Positions 34,798-46,330 of a stretch of DNA of 64,000 nt are shown here, piece by piece; the first letter of the stretch is position 1; every line of letters begins with the position of its first letter. A program made the position numbers and the translations under genes. The stretch is from Rhizobiales bacterium 63-22 (GTDB taxonomy: Bacteria; Pseudomonadota; Alphaproteobacteria; Rhizobiales; Rhizobiaceae): NCBI GenBank assembly GCA_001898995.1, contig MKVZ01000016.1, positions 267,500 through 331,499 on the forward strand, written 5' to 3'. The notes under the pieces were generated by a model. It was not told the origin of the DNA, searched no databases, and saw only the letters and a list, made by a program, of their open reading frames with translations.

Positions 34798-36278
34798 GCC
34801 AGTTCCTCCGCGGCGATGTGGTCGGCCACGCGCAGCGCCTGAGCGGCCACCGTCAGCGCCGGATTGACCGCCGCCGAGGTGGGCAGGAACGAAGCGTCCA
34901 CCACGAACAGGTTGGGATGGTCATAGGCGCGACAATAGGGATCGAGCGGCGAAGTGGTCGGATCGTTGCCCATGCGCACCGTGCCGCATTGATGCGACGG
35001 CGTGCGCCGGTCGAAGGGCCGCGACAGCACCAGCGGAAAGCCCGCCTGCCGCAGGATCTTCTTGAGCCGGTCCACCAGCATCAGATGCGCCTGCCAGTTG
35101 CTGCGCACCCATTGCAGGGTGATGCGCTCGCCGTCCACCGTCACCCGGCTTTCGGGCGACGGCAGGTCCTCGCTCATCGCCAGAAAATCGATGCTGTGGC
35201 GCGCGAAGCGGTTCAGCGCCCATTCGGGAGCCTGCCTGATATTGGCCTTGAGGATCGCCCCCGACACGCGGCCCAGAAGCTGCACATTGCCGAGCGGCGG
35301 CCCGCCCGCACCGTCCGAGAGGTAATAATCGTTGAAGCCGAAGGTCTTCTGATAGATGGAATCGTTCCTGTAGCGCGGATCGAAGCCGATTACGGCGGTG
35401 GTGTTGTGGTTCATGAAATTGCGGCCGACCTGATCCGAGCGGTTGGCGAGGCCGGATCGCAGCAGAAGTGCGGCCGACTGCACCGCGCCGGCCGAAAGCA
35501 CCACCAGCTTCGGCCGCAGCACCTGCGCCGCGCCGTCCCTGACATAATGCACCGCCGTCACGGTCTTGCCGTCCGGTCCGGTTTCGAGCCGCGTCACGCG
35601 CGAGCCGGTCTGGAGCCGCACATTGCCGTGCTTCAGCGCCGCCGCAAGTGCGGTGGTTTCCGCATCCATCTTGCCGTCGTCGCAATTGGGATGCGCGTCC
35701 CACGGCGTCTTCGCCTTCGCGATCCAGCGGTCGATATCGACGCCGAGCGGCAGCGAGGCCGGATGCAGCCCGGCCTTCTTCAGCTGCCCGCGCACGTCCG
35801 CGATGGGCCGTTCCTCCGGCAGCGCCGGAAACGGATAGGGCTCGGAATGGACCGGCTCGGTCGGATCGTCGCCCAGCTCGCCGCGCACCTGGAACAGGCG
35901 TTCGGCGCGGCAATACCACGGCTCCAGTTCCTCGTAAGGAAACGGCCAGGCCGGCGACACGCCGTCGAGATGCGCCATCTCCTCGAAATCCTCGCGGCGA
36001 TAGCGGATCAGCACCGCGCCGTAGAATTTGGAATTGCCGCCGACATTGTAATAATTGCCGGGGTTGAACGGCTTGCCGTCCGCCTCGTACCAATATTCCT
36101 TGGGGCGGAAATAGCCGCGCTGGAAAATGGCGCGCGGGTCGCGGTTTTCCGCCCTGTCGGTCAGGCGCTCGCCCGCCTCCAGAACCAGAATCTGCGCGCC
36201 CGTGGCGGCCAGCCCGGCGGCGGCGGTGGCCCCGCCGACGCCCGACCCGATGATGACGATATCCGGCTCTCCTCCCAT
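34794..36278 (-). CDS. GMC-family FAD oxidoreductase, sugar/polyol type
   Basis: 494 residues. DIVIIGSGVGGATAAAGLA is the FAD motif; NVGGNSKFYGAVLIRYRREDF and LSAGAVQSAALLLRS are GMC signatures; SHQCGTVRMGNDP and VDASFLPTSAAVNPALTVAAQALRVAD form the catalytic C-terminus. It is more like the membrane-linked gluconate/fructose dehydrogenase large subunits than choline dehydrogenase, but no cytochrome or small subunit gene is adjacent. It is coupled to the SDR downstream. Confidence 0.82.
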   Translation of the reverse strand: MGGEPDIVIIGSGVGGATAAAGLAATGAQILVLEAGERLTDRAENRDPRAIFQRGYFRPKEYWYEADGKPFNPGNYYNVGGNSKFYGAVLIRYRREDFEEMAHLDGVSPAWPFPYEELEPWYCRAERLFQVRGELGDDPTEPVHSEPYPFPALPEERPIADVRGQLKKAGLHPASLPLGVDIDRWIAKAKTPWDAHPNCDDGKMDAETTALAAALKHGNVRLQTGSRVTRLETGPDGKTVTAVHYVRDGAAQVLRPKLVVLSAGAVQSAALLLRSGLANRSDQVGRNFMNHNTTAVIGFDPRYRNDSIYQKTFGFNDYYLSDGAGGPPLGNVQLLGRVSGAILKANIRQAPEWALNRFARHSIDFLAMSEDLPSPESRVTVDGERITLQWVRSNWQAHLMLVDRLKKILRQAGFPLVLSRPFDRRTPSHQCGTVRMGNDPTTSPLDPYCRAYDHPNLFVVDASFLPTSAAVNPALTVAAQALRVADHIAAEELA

Positions 36279-36287
36279 CGCGTGCCC

Positions 36288-37802
36288 CTATTTACCCTGC
36301 GGCATCCACCAGCCCGTGCGCGGGCCGACATGCATGTTGAGCGTCTTGGTTTCGGTGTAGTCCTCGACCGCGTGCCGCCCCAGTTCGCGCCCGAGACCCG
36401 ACTGGCGATAGCCGCCGAAGGGCAGTTCGGGCGTGCCGTCCATGAAGGTGTTCATCCACACGGTGCCGGCGCGCACCTTGCGGCCGATGGTCATGCAGGT
36501 GTCGAAATCGCGGCTCCACACACCGGCCGAAAGCCCGTAATCGACGGCGTTGGCGATCGAAATCGCCTCCTCCACCGTGTCGAAGGCGAGCACCGACAGA
36601 ACCGGCCCGAACACTTCCTCATGCGCTACCGCCATGTCCGGCTTGACGCCCGCGAGGATGGTCGGCCCCATATACTGGCCGAGCCCCATGTCCAGCGCCG
36701 CGCCGCCATGGGCCAGCGCCGCGCCGGCCTTTTTCGCGTCTTCGACATAGGTTCCGATCTTTTCCAGATGCTGCGGCGTGATGATCGCGCCCACCTGCGT
36801 CTGCGGGTCCAGCGGATCGCCGACCACCACCTTCTTCGACAGCTCCGCCACGCGGCCGACGATCTCGTCGACGATGGAGCGATGCACGATGAGCCGCGAG
36901 CCGGCGTTGCAGCATTCGCCCGCATTGAACCACGCGCCGAACACGGCGGCGTCGATGAAAGCGTCCATATCCGCATCGGGGAACAGGATCTGCGGGTTCT
37001 TGCCGCCAAGCTCCAGCGAGACTTTTTTCAGCGTCTGCGCGGCGTTGGCCATGGTCAGCTTGCCGACGCCGGTGGAGCCGGTGAAGGACACCATGTCGAC
37101 GTCCGGATGCGTGCTCATATGCTGGCCGACTTCCGCGCCGGTGCCGGTGACGATGTTGACCACGCCGTCGGGGATACCGGCTTCCGCCAGAATTTCGCCC
37201 AGCACCAGCGTCGAGCCGGAGGTGAGTTCGGACGGCTTCACCACCGCCGTGCAGCCCGCCGCCAAGGCGAAAGGCAGCTTCTGGCCGACGATCAGGAAGG
37301 GGAAATTCCACGGCGTGATGATCGACACCACGCCGATGGCCTCGCGCAGCACCACGCCCAGCGTGCCGTCGCCGAGCGTGTTGTAGCTCTCGCCGTGCAG
37401 GTCGCGCGCGAGCGCCGCCGCATAGCGCCAGATATCGACCGCGCCGGCGATCTCGCCACGCACCTGCGATATGGGCTTGCCGGCCTCCACCGCGTCGAGC
37501 CAGGCCAGTTCCTCCGCCCGCGCCTCGATCAGGTCGGCGGCTTTCAGCAGCGCCAGCGAGCGCTGCGAGGCGGTCTTGCTCGTCCAGCGCCCGTCATCGA
37601 AAGCCTTACGCGCGGCGGCGATGGCCTTTTCCACATCGGCCTTGCCGCCCGCAGGAATCCGGCTGACGGTGACGCCATGGCCGGGGGCCGTGCGGGCGAT
37701 CTTCTCGCCGCTGGCGCTCGCCACCCATTTTCCGTCGATCAGCATGGAGAAGTCGCGGACTTCCAGCCCCTTGAGCGGCTGCGGTTTCACCAGAACGCTC
37801 AT
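36288..37802 (-). CDS. Aldehyde dehydrogenase (NAD-dependent)
   Basis: 504 residues from the ATG at 37802, which shares a base with the upstream stop (TGATG) and has GGGAG at ideal spacing; an ATG two codons earlier (37808) sits too close to that site. ALDH motifs: PWNFPFLIVGQKLPFALAAGCTAVVKPSE, SFTGSTGVGK, general base in LELGGKNP, and catalytic Cys in NAGECCNAGSR. It oxidises the aldehyde made by the GMC enzymes to an acid, which the CoA-transferase gene nearby could activate. Confidence 0.9.
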   Translation of the reverse strand: MSVLVKPQPLKGLEVRDFSMLIDGKWVASASGEKIARTAPGHGVTVSRIPAGGKADVEKAIAAARKAFDDGRWTSKTASQRSLALLKAADLIEARAEELAWLDAVEAGKPISQVRGEIAGAVDIWRYAAALARDLHGESYNTLGDGTLGVVLREAIGVVSIITPWNFPFLIVGQKLPFALAAGCTAVVKPSELTSGSTLVLGEILAEAGIPDGVVNIVTGTGAEVGQHMSTHPDVDMVSFTGSTGVGKLTMANAAQTLKKVSLELGGKNPQILFPDADMDAFIDAAVFGAWFNAGECCNAGSRLIVHRSIVDEIVGRVAELSKKVVVGDPLDPQTQVGAIITPQHLEKIGTYVEDAKKAGAALAHGGAALDMGLGQYMGPTILAGVKPDMAVAHEEVFGPVLSVLAFDTVEEAISIANAVDYGLSAGVWSRDFDTCMTIGRKVRAGTVWMNTFMDGTPELPFGGYRQSGLGRELGRHAVEDYTETKTLNMHVGPRTGWWMPQGK

Positions 37803-38578
37803 CACCATTCTCCCTTGAATTTCGCTTCGCGCTTTTCGCTGAAGGCGGAAACGCCTTCCTTGAGGTCGCCGGTCTTGGCGACGAGGATCGAGCCGAGCGC
37901 CTCCACCGCCGTGCCGTTGTCCTCGCCATTGGCGACGGCGATCATCAGCTTCGCCACTTCCAGCGCCGCCGGGCCGCGCTTCGCCACCCGCGCGGCGTAG
38001 GTCTTCGCCGTCTCAAGCGCCGCGCCCGTTTCGGCCACCGCATCGACCAGCCCATGCGCCAGCGCTTCCTCGGCGGTGAACATCTCGCCGCCCAGCACCA
38101 TGCGCCGGACGATCTGCGCGCCGAAACGGCGCACGAGGCGCTGCGTGCCCGACCAGCCCGGCACCATGCCGAGCGAGGTTTCCGGCAGGCCGATCTTCGC
38201 CTGCTTCTCCACAATGCGGATATCGGCGGCGGCGGCGAGCTCCAGCCCGCCGCCGAGCGCATGGCCGTTCATGGCGGCGATCAGCGGCATACGCAGCGTC
38301 GCCAGCCGCTCGAACACGCGATGGCCGTAGCGCACCCATGCGTGGCCGAATTCCTGCGGCTCCATGCCGCCCCAGGCCTTGATGTCGCCCCCCGCCGAAA
38401 AGGCCTTGCCTTCGCCGGTGAGGATGGCGACGCGCACGGACCCATCCGCCTCCACCTTGTCGCAGGCAGCCGACAGCTCCTGCAACATCTCGATGTCGAA
38501 GGCGTTCAGCTTTTCCGGCCTTTTGATGGTCATGACCGCGATATGGTCTTCGACCGTGATGTCGATGCGTCCAGCCAT
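37802..38578 (-). CDS. Enoyl-CoA hydratase/isomerase family protein
   Basis: 258 residues, crotonase fold. FSAGGDIKAW and NGHALGGGLELAAAADIRIV form the oxyanion hole; LPETSLGMVPGWSGTQRLVRRFG carries the catalytic-type Glu region. It hydrates or isomerises an acyl-CoA. It lies between the CoA transferase and the aldehyde dehydrogenase with start-stop overlap or contact on both sides, so it belongs to the same operon. Confidence 0.88.
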   Translation of the reverse strand: MAGRIDITVEDHIAVMTIKRPEKLNAFDIEMLQELSAACDKVEADGSVRVAILTGEGKAFSAGGDIKAWGGMEPQEFGHAWVRYGHRVFERLATLRMPLIAAMNGHALGGGLELAAAADIRIVEKQAKIGLPETSLGMVPGWSGTQRLVRRFGAQIVRRMVLGGEMFTAEEALAHGLVDAVAETGAALETAKTYAARVAKRGPAALEVAKLMIAVANGEDNGTAVEALGSILVAKTGDLKEGVSAFSEKREAKFKGEW

Positions 38579-40180
38579 TTACGCCTCCAGCTTTCGCGCC
38601 GGCTTCTGCGGCAGGGTCAGGCCCATCGGCTCCTCGTGGAACAACGCCGCATCCATCACCTTGAGCTTGTCCGAGACGATCAGCGGGAATTCCGACTGGT
38701 CGAGGATATACGTTTGCAGATCGACGCCCGGCGCGATCTCGGTCAAGACGACGCCATCCGGCGTCAGCTTCATCACGCAGCGCTCGGTGACATAGGTGAC
38801 GTCCTGCCCCTGAGCCACGCCGCGCGGGCCGGAGAAGGTGACGTGCTCCACCTCGTTGACCAGCTTCTTCAGCTTGCCTTCCTTGTCGATGACCAGCTTG
38901 CCGTCCGCCACCGAAAGCTTCGCGCCGGCATTGAACATGCCGGAGAAGACGATCTTCTTCGCCCGCGCGGTGATATCCACGAAGCCGCCCGCCCCCGCCG
39001 TGACATGCGGGCGGAACGAAAGCTTCGACACATTGACCGAGCCGTCGCGCCCGATCTCCAGAAAGGACAGCAGCGAGGCGTCGAAGCCCGCGCCCTGAAA
39101 ATAGGTGAACTGATAGGGCGACGGCATGAAGGCGTCGGCGTTCGACGCGCAGCCGAAGGCGAAATCGAGAAGCGGCACGCCGCCCACCGCGCCCTGCTCG
39201 ATCACCCATGTCACCGCGCCGTGCAGCCCTTCTTCGAGCAAAATGCGCGGCACGTTGGCGGAAATGCCGAAGCCCAGATTGACCGCGCTGCCGGCCTGCA
39301 ATTCCTGCGCCACGCGGCGCGCGATGGCCTTCTGGATGTTGAATTCGGGCAAACGGAAACTGTCGATGGGCCGGAAGATCTCGCCGGAAATCGCCGGGTC
39401 GTAGAGCGTTTGCGTGGTCTGCTTCTGGTCGGGATCGACCACAATGTAATCCACCAGCACGCCCGGCACGCGCACGTCGTGCGGCTTCAAGGTGCCTTCC
39501 TTGGCGATGCGCTTGACCTGCGCGATGACGATCCCGCCATTGTTGCGCGCCGCCAGCGCCTGATCGAGGCCGCCGAGATAAGCGCCTTCATGCTCATAGG
39601 TGAGATTGCCGCGCTCGTCGGCGGTGGTGGCGCGGATGATCGCCACCTGCGGCACGATGTTGGGGAAGAACAGCCAGTCCTCGCCCTCGAAGTCCACATG
39701 CTTGACGATGGGCTCCTTGGACGCCTTTTCGTTCATCGCCGCGCCTTGGCGCTTCGGATCGACAAATGTGTCCAGCCCCACCTTGGTCAGCACGCCGGGG
39801 CGCTTGGCCGCCGCCTCGCGATGCATGTCGAACAGGATGCCGGAAGGCACGTTATAGGCCGGGATTTCGTTGCCGGTGATCATCCGCCAGATCAGCGGCG
39901 GCTCCGCGCCGGACGGGCCGGACGGATACGACCCGCCGATGATCTTCTTCAGCAGGCCCTCTTTGGCGATATGGTCCACGCCCTTGATGCCGCTCATGTC
40001 GCCGGCGGCGATGGGATGCAGCGTGGTGATGTTTTTGGGATGGCCGGTGGCGTCGAAACGCTCGCCGATGGCCTTCAGCATCAGGTCCGGGCAGCCGAGG
40101 CCGCTGGACGACGACACCGAAACGACAGCGTTGTCGGGAATAAGCGCCGCGGCGTCCGCCAGCGAGATATGCTTGCTCAT
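38579..40180 (-). CDS. Family I CoA transferase, fused alpha-beta (acetate/3-ketoacid type)
   Basis: 533 residues starting MSKHISLADAAALIPDNAVV; the longer upstream frame is antisense to a neighbour. The N-terminal alpha-type half has SVSSSSGLGCPDLMLKAIGERF and GSYPSGPSGAEPPL. The C-terminal beta-type half has LGFGISANVPRILLEEGLHGAVTWVIEQGAVGG, where the Glu of IEQG is the expected CoA-thioester residue. This YdiF-like layout transfers CoA from acyl-CoA to an acid. It follows a Gfo/Idh/MocA gene in a LacI-regulated cluster. Confidence 0.88.
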   Translation of the reverse strand: MSKHISLADAAALIPDNAVVSVSSSSGLGCPDLMLKAIGERFDATGHPKNITTLHPIAAGDMSGIKGVDHIAKEGLLKKIIGGSYPSGPSGAEPPLIWRMITGNEIPAYNVPSGILFDMHREAAAKRPGVLTKVGLDTFVDPKRQGAAMNEKASKEPIVKHVDFEGEDWLFFPNIVPQVAIIRATTADERGNLTYEHEGAYLGGLDQALAARNNGGIVIAQVKRIAKEGTLKPHDVRVPGVLVDYIVVDPDQKQTTQTLYDPAISGEIFRPIDSFRLPEFNIQKAIARRVAQELQAGSAVNLGFGISANVPRILLEEGLHGAVTWVIEQGAVGGVPLLDFAFGCASNADAFMPSPYQFTYFQGAGFDASLLSFLEIGRDGSVNVSKLSFRPHVTAGAGGFVDITARAKKIVFSGMFNAGAKLSVADGKLVIDKEGKLKKLVNEVEHVTFSGPRGVAQGQDVTYVTERCVMKLTPDGVVLTEIAPGVDLQTYILDQSEFPLIVSDKLKVMDAALFHEEPMGLTLPQKPARKLEA

Positions 40181-40184
40181 AGTC

Positions 40185-42223
<2,039 letters not shown>

Positions 42224-42249
42224 GACTTCTCCGCTTTTTTGCGATTTAA

Positions 42250-42263
42250 TTGGAACGTTCCAA
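42250..42263. promoter_or_regulatory. LacI operator, perfect palindrome
   Basis: TTGGAACGTTCCAA is a perfect 14-bp palindrome with the central CG pair typical of LacI-family operators, 27 bp upstream of the LacI start. It fits autorepression of the minus-strand operon. Confidence 0.75.
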
Positions 42264-42425
42264 ATTTGTCAAGGGCGCACGCTGTAACATCGTGACAAAC
42301 ACGCTTCGATGCCCATTCTACAACAAAAGGTACAAAACCAGCGATGCGAATCGTGAAAAATGCACTATTTTTTCGCCGAAATCGCGCCTGCCGTAATTTC
42401 GTCATAATTTATCAGCGGCTTGCCA

Positions 42426-42441
42426 TTTGGAACGATCTAAA
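42426..42441. promoter_or_regulatory. Second LacI-type operator, upstream of DUF993 gene
   Basis: TTTGGAACGATCTAAA shares TTGGAACG with the operator at 42250 but has a degenerate right arm. It lies 36 bp before the DUF993 start and could let the same LacI protein control the divergent gene, possibly by looping across about 180 bp. Confidence 0.6.
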
Positions 42442-42476
42442 TTAAAAGGAAGTTGCTTTTTCAGCGGAGGAACATC

Positions 42477-43658
42477 ATGCCTGCGACATCCGATCTCGTG
42501 CTGACCTTGCCGGAGGCCGACGGAGCCCTGCGCCCCTACCGGCTGACCGGAACGCCGACCGAGCGGCCCGCGCAGGCCTCACACTTCAACCGCATCGCCT
42601 ACGCCGCCGCGCATGTCGTTTCCGACCCGAACAAGGACACGCGGCCGTGGAACAGCCCGGCCATCGACTGGGACGCGACCATGGCCTTCCGTCATCATCT
42701 CTGGAGCCTCGGCTTCAACATCGCCGAGGCCATGGACACCTCGCAGCGCGGCATGGGGCTGGACTGGGCCGGCGCGCAGGAACTGATCCGCCGTTCGCTC
42801 GCCGAGGCGAAAACCGTCCCCGGCGCGGACCTCGCCAGCGGCGCGGGCACCGACCATCTCGACCCCGCCGACGCCAAAAGCCTCGACGACGTGATCGAGG
42901 CCTATGAAACCCAGGCCGGCTTCATCGAAAAGCACGGCGGCCGCTTCATCCTGATGGCGAGCCGCGCGCTGGCCCGCATCGCCAGATCGCCCGACGATTA
43001 CGCCAGGGTCTACGGCCATATCCTTTCCGGCGCGCGCGAAAAGGTGGTGCTGCACTGGCTCGGCGACATGTTCGACCCGCAACTCAAGGGCTATTGGGGC
43101 TCGGAGAAATTCGAGGAGGCGCTCGATACGGTGATCGGCATCATCGAGGCCAATCGCGACAAGGTGGAAGGCATCAAGATTTCGCTGCTGGAGGAGCGCT
43201 ACGAACTCGCGCTCCGGGACCGCCTGCCGGAAGGCGTGCTGTGCTTTACCGGCGACGATTTCAACTACGCCCCGCTGATCGAGGGCGACGGCAAGAAGCA
43301 CAGCCACGCGCTGCTCGGCATTTTCGACGCCGTCGCGCCGCAGGCGTCCAAGGCGCTGGCGGCGCTCGCCAAGGGCGACGCGCAAACCTTCCGCACGGTG
43401 ATCGAGCCCACCGTGCCGCTGTCGCGCAAGATTTTCGAGGCCCCGACGCAATATTACAAGGCGGGCGTGGTTTTCCTCGCCTGGCTTAATGGCCACCAGA
43501 GCCATTTCACCATGCCGGGCGGCATGCAGTCGGCGCGCGGGATCGCGCATTACGCCGAGATTTTCCGCCTCGCCGACAAGGCCCATGTGCTCGACCGGCC
43601 GGAACTGGCGGTCAGGCGGATGCAAAGCCTGCTCAGCGTCTACGGGATAGAATCCTGA
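42477..43658 (+). CDS. DUF993 family, dihydrodipicolinate-synthase-like aldolase
   Basis: 393 residues from the ATG at 42477, with GCGGAGG 6 bp upstream. DUF993 belongs to the (beta/alpha)8 DapA-like aldolases. DKVEGIKISLLEERYE contains the GIK motif whose Lys would form the Schiff base, and VLCFTGDDFNYAPLIEGDGKKHSHALLGIFDAVAP follows as in DapA barrels. The family has no firmly known reaction to my knowledge. Its divergent position under shared LacI operators suggests a carbon-carbon cleavage step on a sugar-derived keto compound. Confidence 0.8.
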   Translation: MPATSDLVLTLPEADGALRPYRLTGTPTERPAQASHFNRIAYAAAHVVSDPNKDTRPWNSPAIDWDATMAFRHHLWSLGFNIAEAMDTSQRGMGLDWAGAQELIRRSLAEAKTVPGADLASGAGTDHLDPADAKSLDDVIEAYETQAGFIEKHGGRFILMASRALARIARSPDDYARVYGHILSGAREKVVLHWLGDMFDPQLKGYWGSEKFEEALDTVIGIIEANRDKVEGIKISLLEERYELALRDRLPEGVLCFTGDDFNYAPLIEGDGKKHSHALLGIFDAVAPQASKALAALAKGDAQTFRTVIEPTVPLSRKIFEAPTQYYKAGVVFLAWLNGHQSHFTMPGGMQSARGIAHYAEIFRLADKAHVLDRPELAVRRMQSLLSVYGIES

Positions 43659-43723
43659 ACAGGCCGGCAGCGTTGCCGACGCAGCGTTAGAAAGTCTAAA
43701 AATAAAATAAGATCAATAATTTA

Positions 43724-43813
43724 TGGCGGAGAGAGCGGGATTCGAACCCGCGATACGGTTCCCCGTATACACACTTTCCAGGCGTGCGCCTTCAACCACT
43801 CGGCCACCTCTCC
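43724..43813 (-). tRNA. tRNA-Ser (anticodon GGA)
   Basis: 90 bases including the CCA, on the minus strand. The acceptor stem GGAGAGG closes with CTCTCC, the D-arm GGCCGAGTGG is present, the anticodon loop reads CTGGAAA (GGA), a long variable arm (class II) follows, and the T-loop GGGTTCGAATCCC is complete. Confidence 0.95.
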
Positions 43814-44261
43814 GTTCGCCTTGCCGTCGAAAAACCGCGCATGCGGTAAAGTCTGACTGCAAAAAGGCACCGCTCTTTCAGGAAAGCGCTGGTCAGTCGC
43901 CAACGAGCCGGTGCGGCGCGCAATATACCCACAATGGCCGTATGTTCAACAGCTATTTGAAAGTTTTTACGCCGAACGCTCCATATTGAAGGAAAATGCC
44001 ACTATTTCCATCTATTATATTGTTTTTAATAGATTTATTTTGATGGCATTTTCTTACGCGGACATTTCTTCGCCCGTTCCGGCCCGTCCATGCTATGATA
44101 CAGCCGTTGCTAAACCGCTCTTCCCCGCTCGGATCGAGTCGGGAAACGCAAAATGGCGCAATGGCGGTCAGGATGCTTGCGGCCCGGCTGGCCACGCATC
44201 ATATGAAAGGGTGGCCGGACGGTTCGTTTGGGCCGTTGCGGCAAATAATGGACGATAAAGC
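43814..44261. other. Gene-free intergenic stretch
   Basis: About 450 bp between tRNA-Ser and the small membrane protein gene. It contains a locally AT-rich section (44000-44045) but no supported coding sequence. AT-rich DNA next to a tRNA-Ser could hold promoters or traces of past integration; no att-like repeat of the tRNA 3' end was seen. Confidence 0.5.
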
Positions 44262-44585
44262 GTGATCCGGTTCCTGTTGCGCGGTTTCGCGGTAATCTTT
44301 CTGGCAGTGGCGGTGATTTTCGCCATTCTCGACGGCGCGCGCTCGGTCGGCGCTTCCGAGCCGGTTGCCAAACCCCTGCTTTCCATGTGGGCCGGAAACG
44401 CTCCGGAAACGCTGGCCGACGCGAAGGCGCTGGTTACGCAGCATCTGGGAGCGGGCGTATGGAATGCGGTGTGCATTCCCGCGCTCCACCAGCCGGGATG
44501 GCTTTTCTTCGGCGTGCTGGCGCTTGTGTTCTATCTGCTCGGCTACCGGCGTGAACGTCCGCTGGGCCGCTTTTCCGCCCGGTGA
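44262..44585 (+). CDS. Small two-helix membrane protein of unknown function
   Basis: 107 residues from a GTG start. Hydrophobic helices at about 3-24 ([20 protein letters not shown]) and 78-93 ([17 protein letters not shown]) flank a polar, probably periplasmic loop ([18 protein letters not shown]...[13 protein letters not shown]). It lies directly before msrA, whose GTG-like upstream codon overlaps its stop, so they may share a transcript. No named family recognised. Confidence 0.7.
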   Translation: MIRFLLRGFAVIFLAVAVIFAILDGARSVGASEPVAKPLLSMWAGNAPETLADAKALVTQHLGAGVWNAVCIPALHQPGWLFFGVLALVFYLLGYRRERPLGRFSAR

Positions 44586-44608
44586 TAAAACCACAGGAGG
44601 TCAATCCG

Positions 44609-45277
44609 ATGAATTTCCTCGATGCCTATCGCAAGAAGATGGAAATGCCGTCCGCCGCGCAGGCTTTGCCGGGACGCGCGCAGCCGATTCCCACTGCGAC
44701 GAAGCATTTCGTCTCCGGCCATCCGCTGAAAGGGCCATGGCCGGAAGGCATGAAGCAGGTCCTGTTCGGCATGGGCTGCTTCTGGGGCGCGGAACGGCTT
44801 TTCTGGCAGGTGCCGGGCGTCTATGTGACGGCGGTGGGCTATGCCGGCGGCGTCACACCCAACCCGACCTATGAGGAAACCTGCACCGGGCTGACCGGTC
44901 ATGCCGAGGTGGTTCTGGTGGTCTACGATCCCAAGGTCGTGAGCCTCGAGCACCTGCTGACATTGTTCTGGGAAGAGCACGATCCGACGCAGGGCATGCG
45001 ACAGGGCAACGATATCGGCACCACCTACCGTTCCGCGATCTACACGTTCGACAAGGCCGACCGTGAAACGGTGGAAAAGAGCCGCGACGCCTATGACAAA
45101 GCGCTTGCCGCGCGCGGGCTGGGGCCGATCACCACGGAAATCGCCGACGCGCCGGCTTTCTTCTATGCCGAGGATTATCACCAGCAATATCTGGCCAAGA
45201 ATCCGAACGGCTATTGCGGGCTGCGCGGTACGGGCGTCAGTTGCCCGATCCCGGCGACGCGGCAGGCCGCGGGTTAA
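44609..45277 (+). CDS. msrA: Peptide-methionine (S)-S-oxide reductase
   Basis: 222 residues from the ATG at 44609, preceded by AGGAGG; the longer frame from 44582 lacks such a site. The MsrA active-site motif is [54 protein letters not shown] and [13 protein letters not shown] follow, and a C-terminal Cys (GTGVSC) could resolve the disulfide. It repairs oxidised methionine with thioredoxin. The N-terminal extension (about 50 residues) is typical of the longer alphaproteobacterial type. Confidence 0.92.
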   Translation: MNFLDAYRKKMEMPSAAQALPGRAQPIPTATKHFVSGHPLKGPWPEGMKQVLFGMGCFWGAERLFWQVPGVYVTAVGYAGGVTPNPTYEETCTGLTGHAEVVLVVYDPKVVSLEHLLTLFWEEHDPTQGMRQGNDIGTTYRSAIYTFDKADRETVEKSRDAYDKALAARGLGPITTEIADAPAFFYAEDYHQQYLAKNPNGYCGLRGTGVSCPIPATRQAAG

Positions 45278-45313
45278 CCGTAGTCGCCGGGGGCAAGGGT
45301 GGCGTGCCCTGTC

Positions 45314-45520
45314 TCACCAGTGCGGCGGTTTCGTCACTGGAATATCCGGGCTGGCCTGTTCTTCCAGTTCGAGGAAGCGGTCGGTCAGGGCCGCCAGTTT
45401 CTTGCGCAACTGGTCGATGGTCTTCCATTGCTCCGCCAGCACGGCGGAAAGTTCCTCCACCGTCTTTTCCTGCTCGGCGAAACGGATTTCAAGTTCGGTC
45501 AGGCGCTGGTCCGCGCTCAT
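45314..45520 (-). CDS. slyX: SlyX family protein
   Basis: 68 residues from the ATG at 45520 (a TTG 6 codons earlier is less likely). The whole protein is a coiled coil (LTELEIRFAEQEKTVEELSAVLAEQWKTIDQLRKKLAALTDRF, given as motif), ending in the SlyX hallmark PPHW (PPHY in Escherichia coli). The function is unknown across the family. Confidence 0.82.
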   Translation of the reverse strand: MSADQRLTELEIRFAEQEKTVEELSAVLAEQWKTIDQLRKKLAALTDRFLELEEQASPDIPVTKPPHW

Positions 45521-45564
45521 CGTCTCGATCCCTGTCAAACCATGTGTCCCCTGCCCCGGCGCCC

Positions 45565-46191
45565 CTACTTCGTCCCGTACATGCGGTCGCCGGCATCGCC
45601 AAGGCCGGGAATGATATAGCCCTTCTCGTTGAGATAGCTGTCGATGGAAGCGGTGAAGACATCCACGTCCGGGTGGGCCTTGGTGAAGCGCTCGATGCCT
45701 TCGGGCGCCGCGAGCAGGCAGAGGAAGCGGATATTGGTCGCGCCGCGCTCCTTCAGCTTGTCGATTGCCGCGATGGCCGAATTGGCGGTGGCGAGCATCG
45801 GGTCCACCACGATGATCAGGCGGTTCACGATATCCTCGGGCGCCTTGAAATAATATTCGATCGGCTGAAGCGTGTCGTGGTCGCGATAAAGCCCGATATG
45901 GGCCACGCGCGCGGCCGGCACCAGATCGAGCATGCCTTCCAGAAGCCCGTTGCCGGCGCGCAGGATCGAGGCGAAAACCAGCTTCTTGCCTTCGAGGATC
46001 GGCGCTTCCATCGACACCAGCGGCGTCTCGATCTGCATCGTGGTCAGTTCGAGATCGCGGGTCACTTCATAGCAGAGCAGAAGCGAGATTTCCTTGAGCA
46101 GCCGCCGGAAGCCGGCGGTGGAGGTCTCCTTCTTGCGCATGATGGTGAGCTTGTGCTGGACAAGCGGATGGCTGACGACTGTAACGCCCAT
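45565..46191 (-). CDS. upp: Uracil phosphoribosyltransferase
   Basis: 208 residues. [19 protein letters not shown] at the start, [15 protein letters not shown] for the PRPP loop region, [23 protein letters not shown] as the PRPP motif (the usual form is VDPMLATGGSA), and the uracil-specific end [25 protein letters not shown]. It makes UMP from uracil and PRPP in pyrimidine salvage. The ANS in place of GGS in the PRPP loop is a small departure. Divergent from ubiE across a repeat-rich intergenic region. Confidence 0.93.
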   Translation of the reverse strand: MGVTVVSHPLVQHKLTIMRKKETSTAGFRRLLKEISLLLCYEVTRDLELTTMQIETPLVSMEAPILEGKKLVFASILRAGNGLLEGMLDLVPAARVAHIGLYRDHDTLQPIEYYFKAPEDIVNRLIIVVDPMLATANSAIAAIDKLKERGATNIRFLCLLAAPEGIERFTKAHPDVDVFTASIDSYLNEKGYIIPGLGDAGDRMYGTK

Positions 46192-46233
46192 GGTCTTTCC
46201 ACTTTTATCGTTCTCGTTGTGCGCGCGACTTTA

Positions 46234-46282
46234 GAGCATCGGACCGAAAAGTGGAATCCGGTTTTCGGAGAATCCGATGCTC
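46234..46282. repeat. Short palindromic intergenic repeat
   Basis: 49 bp with perfect ends GAGCATCGGA / TCCGATGCTC around AAAAGTGGAATCCGGTTTTCGG. It is the same class as 2217-2263 and is typical of rhizobial and Brucella-type genomes. It lies in the upp-ubiE divergent region (46192-46512), which holds no gene. Confidence 0.7.
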
Positions 46283-46294
46283 AAACAAAAAGAT

Positions 46295-46330
46295 AGATCG
46301 TCGTGCGCCTGATAAGGCGCACGACGATCT
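46295..46330. repeat. Perfect 15-bp-arm hairpin
   Basis: AGATCGTCGTGCGCC and GGCGCACGACGATCT are perfect arms around a 6-nt loop, 12 bp after the previous repeat. The gene-divergent setting argues against a simple terminator; it may be a repeat element or a structured leader. Confidence 0.6.

Noticed and set aside
34818..38000. 1060-codon open frame on the plus strand
   Set aside because: It is antisense to the GMC, aldehyde dehydrogenase and hydratase genes, which have complete motifs. The plus frame is His/Arg-rich low-complexity sequence typical of high-GC shadow frames.
44000..44045. AT-rich stretch as a possible origin or integration scar
   Set aside because: No DnaA boxes, iterons or direct repeats of the tRNA-Ser 3' end could be seen.
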